From positions 930,001-994,000 of the forward strand of contig WACJ01000551.1 in NCBI GenBank assembly GCA_008973525.1: a DNA stretch of 64,000 bases, given 5' to 3'. Position numbers and translations under genes: made by a program. Of this stretch, positions 50,510 to 62,339 are shown piece by piece. The notes beneath the pieces are model-generated. The model was not told the origin of the DNA, made no database searches, and saw only the letters and a program-made list of their open reading frames with translations. The stretch comes from Stenopsyche tienmushanensis. Its lineage: Eukaryota > Arthropoda > Insecta > Trichoptera > Stenopsychidae. Numbering within the stretch: position 1 is the first letter of the stretch; each line of letters starts with the position of its first letter.

Positions 50510-51345
50510 CTAATTTTGCCGCATTTCATTTTAAGAATTCCGACAGTGGATATCCCAAACTTTTACTAGTAACCAGTTTAGGGTCTTCAGGGGTGTGAGG
50601 ACACACTTTACCTGTAATTGGATTCCGGCTTGTGAGTGTAATACGTCCTGTAATCTCATTACGTAACCTGTGGAGCAATTGAAACGTAAACCGTAAGACC
50701 ACGTAATCCAGCACATTTTGATTGACTTCGACTCTTCTGTCATCAGATCGATGATATTTATTTTTAAAGGAGTGCAAAAGGGCATTTAAAAAGGTGGATG
50801 GACAGCATCATTAGCATTGAAAATGAGGCAAAACGATTGAGTTGTATGCTGTCGGAATATTGATGGGGTTTATATGAGGTTGGCGACCGCGAAAACCACA
50901 CAATTCCCCCAGCAAGTCGTGGATGGATGGGTTGTTAGAGAAAACTTGGAATTTGCGCGCACTGTTTGTCCATTTTCGAATTAATTTTTGGATGCCCGAA
51001 CTGAAGACAATATGCAATCTCGTTATAAAAGATTGCTTTGCTCTTGTTAGCATAGTTACCGATTTTAGCAATCAATTTTTACGTCTCGAAAATGAGGCTG
51101 TTTCAAAGTTCCTCAGCGTCTGAGAAAACAAAGTTATAAAATTGCCATATGGTCAATGGGAAAGATTTTATTCTCCATGCCAGTTCATAAGTTCAGACAC
51201 AATTTTCCGCAAGGAAAAGTTTTCATCAAAGATAGCTACAAAAGAGTTGTAAATGAATGGATAGACTTAATAGATAGATTCGATCCTGGAAGTCTTACGC
51301 CCCGAGTTCTATCAGTGGGTTTTTATTTGATTTCAATGTAATTTT
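50510..51345. other. unassigned block with several open frames on both strands
   Basis: Minus frames of 83-86 codons (50526-50777, 50531-50785, 50811-51071) and plus frames (50923-51123, 51156-51341) overlap. The two 50.5-kb minus frames overlap each other in different phases, so at most one can be real. No domain or splice arrangement is convincing. An unrecognised repeat or a fragment of a divergent transposon is possible. Confidence 0.25.
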
Positions 51346-52319
51346 CTCTTTATCTTTAGTACCTAGAAATTTCATATAGTGAATCATTTAAATATATTGT
51401 TAAATTATTTGAAACAATAAGAGCCATCATAGGTGGTAAATTATAATAGGAATAGTAATAAGCTCTTAAATCATAATATTTTGCTAATATTAACAGGGTT
51501 GAAATTTGTCCATAAGCAAATGAGCACGTTAAAAAATATATTGGACCCCTAAAAATGTATCAAAGAACGCTGTAAATTAACTTTGAAATATCATTATGCT
51601 GTTTCTATTTAAAGTTAATTTCTCGGTTTACATGGGTCGCTATTAATTTGGACCTGATTAAATTATAGCTTAAAATAATGAATACCCTATCGGCGGGAGT
51701 CACCCCATGGGCTGAGGTTGCCCTGAAATTGTGCCTTGGAAATGGCAATGTACACACACCACATATGATGGCATTGTTTCCCGCGGTTACCCCGAGTTTC
51801 CCCAAATAGTTTGTGACAGCGACCCGTTATATTGTTTCGCCGATTCAAATTAGCCTCCCTGCCGCGAACCCATTATCCTGTCGAGCTTTTTGGATTTTCC
51901 CGACATTTATGATGTCAATAAATTTTCCCGAAATCTGAAAATACGCTCCTAGCTCGTATTAATTCAAACCACAAAAAAACTGTCTGAAAATTGCTCTTTT
52001 AAACGTTTTTGTTCCATTTTTTTTATGAAGGGTGTGCATCCAAAACAATTTCAATGAGAAAGCTTCCATTACGAAAGTAATAAATTATTACTATGAAATA
52101 CAAATACAGTAAGTCATAAACAATCCAATTTAATGCTTCGCATATTATAAATATCCCGAAGGATTTGAATAGTATATCCAAAAATTTAATTGTCTCAAAA
52201 TTAAATTCATTTTAGCTGTGAATTATTTCAAAGAAAACTTGTTTTTTTATTATTTAAAATTAAATGGTGTGTTTTTTTTAAAAGATTTAATTAAAAAAAA
52301 ATTTTGAAAAGAATTTTTT
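51346..52319. other. no gene recognised
   Basis: A+T-rich, with a G+C-richer patch at about 51680-51900. No recognisable element. Confidence 0.5.
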
Positions 52320-52400
52320 TTAACTTGAGTTAAAAAGGTTTAACTCTAATTGAAAAAGGTTTGACTTGAAATGAAAAAGGTTTAACTTGTCGTAAAAATA
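52320..52400. repeat. short tandem array of a 21-bp unit
   Basis: About three and a half degenerate copies of a unit close to TTGAAAAAGGTTTAACTTGAA. The unit period is 21 bases, and the array lies in an extended low-complexity T/A tract that begins near 52240. Confidence 0.7.
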
Positions 52401-55159
52401 CCATAAGTTAATATGTGTTAATGTTGGATACTTGTAGTATGTTTTGAAATGATATAAACTTTTTATTTTATTTTATGTATAGTGTGAATTTTTAGCTGAT
52501 CTGTTTACTATACAATTGCGAAAGATTTAAATAGGAGTTAGAAGATGGCAAGGTGGTGATAAAAAAGTAGTTTGGCTTGGCCAATATCTTCATTTTTGTG
52601 AAGAGATTCAGCTGCGAGACTACATAAAAACCGGTGGAAAGAATACATCTTCCAACGGCCAAGGCTTTCGATCGACTCTTCTTTTTTCTTGCGCATCCGC
52701 ATTTCAACATCAAGCATGCGGATGGAAAGAGGCTGCTGTTGATCACGCGAATCTCGATGCGAAGATTGACAGTGATTTCACGCAGAGGTATTATTTATAT
52801 CGGACTAATTTTGTATTTCTTTTGATTTTCTGAAGAATGGCTCATTTTTGTTTTTCTCCCGGGAAAGGAATATAAAACCTCCTCGATCCGTATTTCCTCG
52901 ACGACTACACAAATGTTGATACCACGCATTTTCTAAAACGGTGACTTAGTATAACACGCTTTGTTAAATAATGTATAATAACAATATTTCATCATGAATT
53001 ACGGCATAAATTTGATATATGATAACATAAAATTTGAAGAGCGTAAATCACGGTTGTTATGCATAAAACTTTTCCGTTCGGTTGTCACGACATTCAGGAA
53101 GGACCGCATTCTGCGAAAATTTGCCCATTTAAATTTGCAAAATTATCCGTCTAGAAAAAATTGCGTGTTAGATCGTATCGAATTTATCGCGGGGCATTGT
53201 TTAAAAGTGCGGTACAAGATGCCGGTTGTTAATAATATTTATCTTTATCTATTTTGAACGCTTTGCATAATTCCGCGCCGAATTTTTAAAGGGGGAAGCC
53301 CCAGATGGGTCAAAGATTAAGAAGTTACAGCATCCGCAGGGATAAGGTCACATTTTCGGCTTTTATGTCTGTTGTTTCTTTTTAGTGGCCGTTCTCATCG
53401 CCCGGAACGACCCGTTCAGTCATGGAGTGGGCTGGGCGGACAAATATTTTATCCAGACGAGAGGAGAAATTATCCTGCAAAAATTAGAATTTATTCAAAT
53501 GGCGGGGTGAATTTTGGACCCTTTGGTGTTTTCAGGGTTATAAAAATTAGCCATTTAAAAAAATTATACCGCGCCTTATGAAGGAGGGCGTTTTCACTCT
53601 TTGGGCAATAGACACTTTTAATTTCGATTATTATAATATAAATACAATTTTCAGCAAGGAGAAAGAGATGATATCAGTAATAAAATATATCAATGTATCG
53701 TGAAAAAAATGAGTAAATTTATCGAAAATATCACCCCTTAAAAGGTTAAATAAACAGTTAATAATTAAGTCTGCAGGATATGTGAATAGATGAAAATTTT
53801 AAATATTTTCATCTAAAATTTATAAAGTACCATAACATAAAAACTATACCATTATATTCACCATGACATGCATACGATATTGAAGGTATTTTTGTTTAAT
53901 TCCCTTGAATTTGAATTTTTAAGCGTCAATATCATGATTAATATTAAGATTAATAAATGCGAATATTTAAAAAGTAATTTACCCATTGAATGGAGGCGCC
54001 CGATTGATTAAAATTATGAATATTTGATCCACTACAATTTTTTGTAAATATACTATAATAATAGGACTATTTATTTCAAATTAGGAAAAAAATGATCACA
54101 TATGAATTTGCTAATATTCATAAACATAATGCATAGTTCTAATGTGTATTTATATGGCCTTTCAGGCATATTAACTCGGTATTACAAAATGCCTATCCAC
54201 TAATATTACATAGTTTAGTTTTTGCCAAAACACTCCTAGCGAGCAATCAACACCTTGTTTTGGGTAAGGAATTGAAGCAAGAAACTTCGCTTCATCACCT
54301 CCCTAATTTATTGTCTTAGAATCGTTCGTATGCAAAAACGTTGCTGAAGCACTTGCTAACTTTGAGGAATATTAAGTAGGCCTTTTGACCCTTCAAACTT
54401 TAAAACTATTACAAAAAATGCGAAGACGTGGGTCTTAAGCATAATCGGTATTTTAGCAAACTAAGCAAAAAAAATCTCTTCGGATAAATCCGTTATTCAA
54501 CAAATATAAAAGATCAAAAGCCCATTTGTTAATAAAGTGTGGAGAGGCTTTAATGTAAATGTCTGGTGCATTTATTGTTGAATGGAGTTTTCTTATATAA
54601 TATTTACGAGTACCTAAGGACGAGTTGTATTGAAAGATGAACAAATACAAAACAATGGTGAGGTAAGAAGGTTGGGGAAAAGTACAAAGAAAGGTTCTTT
54701 ATGATATTTCAAAGGCTCAGAACAGATGCGAGAGGCTTTGAGAACCGACTTCCAGAATTAGAGTAGAAAGAGTCTAGAATTCATCCTGTTGAGAAAGAAT
54801 CTATCCTCGGGGATGTAAAACCTACGTATAAAAAAATTGAATGTGATCAAAATAAAATAAACCAAGATATTGTTATAACTGTCATTAAATCGAAAATGTA
54901 TAAATAGTGTGATCATACGGTCACACAAATATTAATTTCTAAACGTTTTATGTCATATATAAGTAATCGATTCGGGATAATTAATGAATTATTCTCTCCT
55001 ATTTAAATATTGATTCTTTCCTTATTAAGTTTAAATTAAAAAAGTTGTAAGTGGAAACGCAATATAAAACATTATTATTATATTAATGGGATAGTTGATA
55101 ATCATATACATTTTATAAGGTAACAATTTTTATATAAAGACTTTAACCTGCAAGAAAGT
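52401..55159. other. no gene recognised; G+C-richer patches
   Basis: Patches at about 52600-52930 and 53270-53600. Frames at 52492-52746 (minus), 52994-53257 (plus) and 53372-53581 (plus) have no motif. The remainder is A+T-rich. Confidence 0.5.
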
Positions 55160-56110
55160 CCGAAACGACGCTTACTTTATCCACTCTATTCGAAGAATTT
55201 ATTCGCTTATCTTCGCGAATATATCATAGCTTAAAGATATTTCTTGAAATTCTGTACTTGCAGCCCATATTTTATTACGGATTTATTGGTTCTTTTCGGA
55301 ACGACTCTGCTCACAGCTTCCGGAGACACATGTTCCGGGGGAAAACAATGAATTTCTGGACTTCCTAAAGCGACCCCTGAAACGTCGAGCATATTGCAAC
55401 TTTGAATAATTCCGTTGCAGAAAAATAAAATGTGTCGTGGGAGCAGATTAAGGATCGAGTTATGTGTCGCCAATTTTGGCACTCTCTCACAACATTACCC
55501 TTTGTTCACATCACAATTTCCTGAAACAATAAAGAGAGTACTCAACAGGGTATGGCGTCTTTTTACAGCAGGAAGTGAAAATTTTCTCTTTTGGCACTAA
55601 GATGCGACAAAATGCATCCGACTTTCAACACCCCTACAATTGGACGGGGCTCATCCAGCATCCATTTGCATAATACGTCCATATGTATTCATCCTGGATG
55701 AAGTCATGCGGATGTCCGTGTAATCTATTGTCTTCTGCCGGCGAAAGTCGTCGACATTTTCCAATTGCCATACGAAGTCGAACGCTCTGAAAGTCTGCAA
55801 CTATTGGGGCAACTTTCACTCTTTCGGCTCGCTTTCCGTTTAATTAAACATTTTATGATATCCAGAGTTCGCTTACATTTTCAAGATGAAACTTTTACTC
55901 GAATTATTGCTCTCAGCGGCTATGAAGTTTGTAACGACAAATCTACTGCGTTGAGTTCACAAAGATGAGAAAACTGATGGAGAAATTAATGGATCACGAA
56001 ATTAACAAAGAGTGAAATGAGCCCAATCTTATCAAGACAAATGCACCGTGTGCGTACGTAGACGTATATAGGGTATTTAATTAAACTTTCCCTGATTTTG
56101 GTACAGGCGA
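55160..56110. other. long G+C-richer non-coding island, candidate regulatory element
   Basis: About 0.9 kb of mixed-complexity sequence, with overlapping short frames on both strands near 55231-55968 and no domain. The boundaries with A+T-rich flanks are sharp. Conserved non-coding sequence is the best guess. Confidence 0.25.
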
Positions 56111-56825
56111 AACGTTCATATTTGCTCCCTCTATTTTCTTATTATGTTTTATTCTTATAAATATTATCCCTGGTTTAATTAAAAACATACAATTCTATTT
56201 CACAGCATTTTGTGAGTAAAGATTCAGTCGGATTGTATTTAAACGAATGTCGTTGTATTTTCAAAATGGATTTTGTGGCCATTAAACAATGGGGCTTGAT
56301 AATCATCCTGATTAAATTAACTTCATATGAATAACACCATGATTTCCTTTGATTTGTAACTAATAGTATTGTAGAACATTTCGATGAAGGTTGTAAAAAT
56401 CCAAATTTAATTAGGGTGAGTTAATCCTTAAGAATTTTGACTGCATTCGAATATAATTCATATTCATTATAAATTAAGTATATAAATGGGTTGATTAATT
56501 TTAATAAAATTAGTAAATTTATATAGCTTTAAAAAAAACTTAATATACACTGAGAATTCAAAGTAAGTTATGATTAAAAAGTATTACTTATTGAAAAATA
56601 CTAAGCGGACTTTTCTAAGGATAAAATTAGCCCTTTAAGCTTGATACACGTCAAAACAATTATATATTTTCCAGGGGTGAGTTGGCGTCATGTGGTTTGG
56701 CGCCATGAGCTTTCTAAAAACACAATCGCAATATAAATGGTGAAATATTTGATTTAAAAAGTATGATTTTTTATGGAGTAGTTTTAAATTAACAAAACAT
56801 TGAAAAAATGGGTTAAATCATGGAG
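56111..56825. other. no gene recognised
   Basis: A+T-rich spacer. A short direct repeat GGCGTCATGTGGTTTGGCGC, CATGAG lies near 56683-56709. Confidence 0.5.
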
Positions 56826-57187
56826 TCTTATTATAAAGGTTAAAGGAAAAAAATCACAATGATAATAGATTTGGGAGATCGCAAGTATATGAAAGAAAAA
56901 TTTTACCCAGATTTTCTGGATTTTAAAAATAAATACTGAGGTCGTTAATAAAATCATACAAAGCTATCTATGAGCGATTGGATATGGAATAATAATTACA
57001 ATATAGTTTTAAAATAATATTAATTTCGCTATTCCTTCATAGATCTTATCCTACCTAAAATTCTCATTTTAATGATTTTATCTTAATGTAATCACATGTG
57101 GAAGGTAATATAAAATCAATACATATTAAATATTTTCCTGTTGAGAACTATTATAATTGATAGGAGTTATGCCACCTTAAGAAGAAG
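56826..57187 (+). repeat. repeat family R1, copy 5 (full length)
   Basis: It starts TCTTATTATAAAGGTTAAAG. It carries TTTGGGAGATCGCAAG, CCCAGATTTTCTGGATTTTA and ACTGAGGTCGTTAATAAAAT. The dyad segment is CTATCTATGAGCGATTGG against CGCTATTCCTTCATAGAT, then CACATGTGGAAGGTAAT, and the end GCCACCTTAAGAAGAAG. It is collinear with copy 4 over about 360 bases, which defines the family limits. Confidence 0.65.
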
Positions 57188-57925
57188 TTTACTTGTTATT
57201 TTTCATTCAGATTTGTTTAACGTCGTCATGTTTTAATTTATTATGGAAGCTTGTTTGTGAATTGAAGCATATCTGACCTGAAGGACAACTGCGCAATGTT
57301 TAGCATTAAGTCATTGACGATGACGTTTTTGAAAAGGGCAAAACAAACAGTTGCCATTGTATTAAAGTCGGCATATAATAATATTTCAGGGAGGGCTCAT
57401 AGAGAAATAAATGTTTTTTAAGCAGTTGCCACTCGGCTGTGTATATTCGTAACCCAAAATTAGCAAAGGTTTCGTGCACACGCAACCACCAACAGAAGTA
57501 GAAACGTATTGAAGCATAAAATTTATTTGTAATATACAGAAGTTTGGTGGGACACGCTAACTGCCACCAGCACGACATTTCACGTTGTTTTATCATAATT
57601 GTTGTTGAATTAAATACCACACACTCGCGAGCTTACACGCGCCAACGATAGAAAGCTCCACGCGAGCTTTCGTCCCTAAGACAGCGGCCCTGGAATCTTC
57701 CGGCGCGAGGAATTCGCTTTACAGCTTCGTGGTACATTGACCACATATTGAGGCTCAGCCAGAAATTGCTTTACGATAACGGCTATTCAATTGTGTATGT
57801 TACAATAAACTTGTGAGCTTTCACAAGATTGACGCTCCTTGTCTGTGATAAAGCTATTTTCAAGAAAAACTGATACAATTTAAACGATCTTTCTACATGT
57901 ATATGCAATTATTTACAATCGACAA
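57188..57925. other. no gene recognised; small G+C-rich patch
   Basis: A G+C-richer patch at about 57600-57850. The 104-codon minus frame 57306-57620 has no motif. Confidence 0.45.
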
Positions 57926-58520
57926 TAAGTTTGGATACACCCAGCACAATATCTTTCTTTTTTATTAAGAAATTAACAAATGTAGAAAAAAAAAAGGTTC
58001 ATAGAGTCAAATTCATACATTTATCACATTTGAATACATAGAATTGACTACTCTAGGCATAAAAGCATAAAAATTGGACAAATTTTGGAAAATGTTTTAT
58101 TCGTCCTTACAATCTAAATTTGAAACTTTTGGCAAATAATTTATTCGCCGAAAAAAATCGGAACGTGCTCCAGAAGTGTATACAGTGTCTATAATTAAGC
58201 ACGGAAGTGAAAATATGATGGCATGACGCTTCTTCGAGGGTGAAAATATTTGAGTAAAAATAGAAGAAAATTGAATAAAAAAGGTTAATAGAAAATACTA
58301 TAAGAAAGAGGAGTCTTCAAGTTTTCAAATATTATGTCATGTTGAAATTTTACATTGCTGAAAAATGAAATATGACCAAAAACACACTTCAAAACTATAC
58401 ATATATATTTTAATACATTAAGAACGGCATTAAAAAATGAGCCCTACAATCTTCAGACTTGTTATTTGGGGTATATATATAAGCCTTCGTTTGAATATAT
58501 GGCAAAAAATAAATATTATA
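57926..58520 (+). pseudogene. Tc1-like transposase pseudogene
   Basis: From 58083 one frame reads FWKMFYSSLQSKFETFGK, a stop, FIRRKKSERAPEVY and TVSIIKHGSENMMA, a TGA replacing the conserved Trp codon, then RFFEG. This reproduces the Tc1 block W-x-x-V-x-FSDES-KF...RR-x-x-E-x-Y...KHGGGSVMVWGCF. The first catalytic Asp of FSDES is Leu here. Further on, in shifted frames, DQKHTSK (near 58375) and ALQSSDL (near 58442) correspond to the DNDPKHTS and PQSPDLN blocks. Upstream, AATAAGTTTGGATACACC near 57932 resembles Tc1 subterminal sequence. No right end was identified. Inactive. Confidence 0.7.
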
Positions 58521-60989
58521 TTCATCAATAAGTTCTTCACACTATTTTTGGTAAAGAATATATCTTCCTATTTTGCTAAAATTTTAAAATTTTAATTTAA
58601 AAGACACGGTAATTGTAAGAACATTTTAAACCCTCTGTCGATAAGATAGTCTGGCTAGACCATTATGGTTTTGCAATGATTTTTTTGCAATAGTAGATGT
58701 GTATAAATCTTATCAAATCTCTCTGACTTTCAAGGGTTTTAAAGAATTTACAATTTAAAAAATGTTTAGTATCCTTATGTTTTGAGAAAAAAAAAATTCT
58801 ATTTAAGTACCTAGAGCAAATAAAATAGGTTTAGCTAGATCTAGATATTTTTTTCATAGGATTTTTACAGGATATCACGTTTTTCTATATGTTTCGTAAA
58901 GAAATTTTTATCCTTTTGTTCCATAAAATAATCTGATCTGCATTTTTCCCTGTGTCGTAAAAAATCCTTTTTGCGTCATATATTTGGAAAATCCTATATT
59001 TTTCTTTTGTTTGTGCTGCAGAAAATGTTTTCGAACCATATTTTTGTAAAAACCAGATTAGTACATTTTGTATGATAGTTTGTTTACCTGTTTCATTGAC
59101 AGGAGGACATTAAACATTTCATTGATAGCAGATTGGATATAATTTGATCTCATCAAAAATTAGTCTCCATTCAGATTCACAGCCTTGATGTGAGTCAAAA
59201 ATGATCTCATCGATTAATAAATGGCAATGATATCACATTAATAAAACAAAGATATTTTCATTGTTTTCTGAAAATCTGGAATTATTTACTAGCAATTAAC
59301 AATGCTGTAGGATTTAGATTTGATAGCACTTGGTCTGGTGGATTTTTCTTATCCATTATGTAATATCCACATAAAATGAACGTATTTTTAGCGTAGAGTG
59401 ATGTCACGATATTTAATTATGATTATCCTTGTACTTATACGACGAGACATGATAATTGGTCTACGAAAATAAATCCCTACATTTACGTCATAAGCTCATT
59501 CAAACACAATGGAGATTACCTGGCATTTTTTGGAGTCGTGTAAATTAATCTCAAATTCTAAGACACAGGATGATGATTACATTATCTTATTCAAGGTACT
59601 CAGAATGTAGCGTTTAAGTACTTCTAAGACAAAGGTATGTAATATTATTTATTCCTGAAATTTTGATTAATTTCAAGAATTTAGCTTAAGTCAAAACTGC
59701 GTATATTGTCTATGATTAACGAATAATTGAATTATAACATTTTTATTCAATTTGCTAGAACAGTATTCCTCGACGTATTTAAACGTGTTTAAATTTAGAA
59801 GTTGAAAAGTTTATATAGTTTTAGTCGATTGGTTTTAAGCTCTGTATAAAAATGCATCCAGTTACATACGTTTTCCATAGTGAGAAAATCATGCTCGTTA
59901 CCTGAAACAAAAAATGAAGCTGTTATTGAAAAATTTACAATTCAAAACACATGTAAATATCACAATGCGATTTGTGCTCAATTCAATATGCCATAAATGC
60001 CGTTCCGATTTACATTTTCGGCCGGAAAAAATGAACGAAGGACAGTACAAAGTATGAGTGCAACGATGCACTCGAATCCCAAGCGCTGCATATCGCTGTC
60101 AAAAACCATTTGAAAACATTTTTGGAATATAATGCGCTAAAACGTATGCATCGTAATTAGCGGAATTATGAAGCTTTTTAACCGGTGGTCATTTACATAC
60201 GTATGTCACGCTATACTAGTGTTCTTTGCTTTGGGAGATTTGAAAAAACATAATTATTCATCAGGGGCTTGTCGTTTTTAGAGACACTCGCTCTCATCAT
60301 AAACGAATAAATCAAAGAGACAAGAGCAAAGCTGAACATGACATGCCGAATGTGTGATGCAAAATATATTTGAGCTTTTTTCAACGAGCTTTTATGCATT
60401 TAATTGTTATGATAGTCATTTAAAAAGAACATATTTTATCTGATTTTTTCAGCATGAATGCAGTGAGTATTAATATATCAAACTACAGTTAAATATTCGC
60501 ATATAATTATAATAATCTTTAGTGCGAACAATTAGAATTTGCATCTTTTGCAAATTCCATTGTATATACTGACGATGTATTGCAATAAAATTAACATACA
60601 TCCCAATACATTTTGAAAGATCAATTTATTCTATTAATATTTGGACTAAAATCAACCACCAACAACTATGCTTCTGTTTCTCTTAATAAAAATGTATTAT
60701 CCAGACAGTGAGAGGTTGATTTTGCCTTTAATATTCAAAATTATTAATGAATTTGAATATTAAATATAAAAACATTGAATTTACTTTAAACAGTCAATAA
60801 TGGCAATTCACGCATGTATAAGTATATTAATATTTTATAAATAATTATCGTCATTTATGATTTTGAAAGATATAACATAGATAAGTGAGCTTTATGTACC
60901 TAAAGGGTATAAATGATCGCGTATGAGTTTGTATGAGCGACGGCCGATGTTAGAAGAAATCTATTCCCAATTCCCGTTATTTAAGCCAG
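58521..60989. other. no gene recognised
   Basis: A+T-rich. CCATAAA occurs at 59991-59997 in a small G+C-richer patch at about 59985-60090. No element was recognised. Confidence 0.5.
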
Positions 60990-61769
60990 TGTAACGTGGA
61001 AGGATATCCTGAGAAAATTCCAAGCCTATCAGTTTCAGATTTTCAAGAAGAGATTTCTGCAAATAAGTAATGATTCTTGGATGATGACGCCATTCTCTAC
61101 CTCCTATGAGGTGTCATCACATGGGCGAATTATTAAAACAGCGAAAGATAGTCAAAGGGCGCCAATTGTCAAAATAGCGGCTGATTTTCAAAAAGGAACT
61201 CGGCAGTAATAAAAAAAATGACTACCAAAGCAAACGCACGGATTTTGCAACGGAATAGATATTAAGCCCGGAAGAAAAAGCGCTAATACGAGAGAGTTAT
61301 CGACCAGACCCCGACGGAGAAGGATCTCCTCAGATGACCAGATTTTCGACCCAATCCCCGACGGAAGAAGGTCTTCGAGAAGATGACTTCGACAAATTCG
61401 AGAAGACGCTTTGTTGAAGAATCTACCATCGCTTCGTCCGCTCGCTATGTAACCCGCACGATCATTTGCTTGTCTTTGGTTCTCCATTGTGCTGATCAAT
61501 TGAATAAATACATTGTGCTGATTGTTTGACATTTTATTGATTACCTGCATCATTTCTACCTCTATCACCAAGCGAATGAAAACACAAACGAGTTCCGTCG
61601 TTCATCGTAGTCGACTCGTGCGTCAGGATCATTGTTACGGGTTACGACGCGATCGATCGCGACGAGATACTCTCAACAGTTGGTTCGCGTACGAACAACG
61701 CGAACCGCGTCAAGTCGCAGCGACCAAGATAGCTGATCTTTTTACATCAGAAGAGCGTCGTACGTTACA
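60990..61769 (+). repeat. solo LTR B of a related LTR retrotransposon
   Basis: It starts TGTAACGTGGAAGG and ends ACGTTACA, with near-matching 4-base flanks CCAG (60986-60989) and CCAC (61770-61773). It is homologous to LTR A at 24947-25491 but about 235 bases longer. The extra sequence lies after the CATCACATGGGCG region and includes a duplicated CCCCGACGGA-GAAGG motif (61308 and 61357). AATTGAATAAATACATT supplies the likely polyadenylation signal. The 127-codon minus frame 61188-61571 lies wholly inside the LTR and is not a gene. Confidence 0.65.
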
Positions 61770-61806
61770 CCACCATTTTTGGATATTGTAATAATAGTGC
61801 CTGTTA

Positions 61807-62339
61807 TTAACCTTTTCGTGAGTACTTACGGAAATATCCGTTTTGACCTTCACTATTCAGAAAGAGCACTCTTGTGAATTAAAGCTCCGAGGCGGACAGA
61901 GAAAAAAAACTTAGCGCAGTTCGGGAGACTGAGACGGATAGCTTCTTCATATGCATCGCATGATTGTATAGATCGTTAAGCCCAAATTTATCCACTTATA
62001 ATGATTTCGATTTCAAGTGTGTTATTTGTTTACGCAAAGAAATGACCGAATATTGTGTGTTATCGAGAGTGTTTGTTTATTTAACTGCTTGCTGTTTTTC
62101 ACTGCGTGTTGAATGAGTCTTTGTCCAATTATCATTTCTTTCTAAAGGAGGAGCACTTGAATCGATTTTTTGTGCATTGTTTATGTAAAGAAATGACGAG
62201 TGTTCATGACAAGTGGCTCTGCCTCGAATTGAAGATTGTCTTACGCTGATTAGGAGCTGACAGAAAGTAATCGGTGTAAAGCGATTATGACATCAACGAC
62301 TTCATTGATTTTAAATTTGCTCACTAACGAAAAGGTTAA
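61807..62339 (+). mobile_element. piggyBac-type MITE flanked by TTAA
   Basis: TTAA at 61807-61810 and 62336-62339 brackets a 525-bp element. Its ends are CCTTTTCGTGAG (left) and the inverse CCTTTTCGTTAGTGAG (right). A TTAA target duplication with termini beginning CC is the hallmark of piggyBac transposons. A subterminal palindrome ACGGAAATATCCGT lies at 61828-61841. The interior has no long frame, so the element is non-autonomous. A diverged partial copy lies at 1-305. It sits 37 bases from solo LTR B. Confidence 0.75.

Noticed and set aside
51156..51341. SYKRVVNEWIDLIDRFD, faintly like a mariner C-terminal tail
   Set aside because: The conserved GI-x-KLP-x-RW core is not present and no upstream transposase motif was found.
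54660..54900. Text resembling a mariner linker (RRLGKSTKKGSL)
   Set aside because: No WVPHEL block follows and no other transposase motif lies within reach.
61188..61571. 127-codon minus-strand frame
   Set aside because: It lies entirely inside solo LTR B and shows no domain; open by composition.
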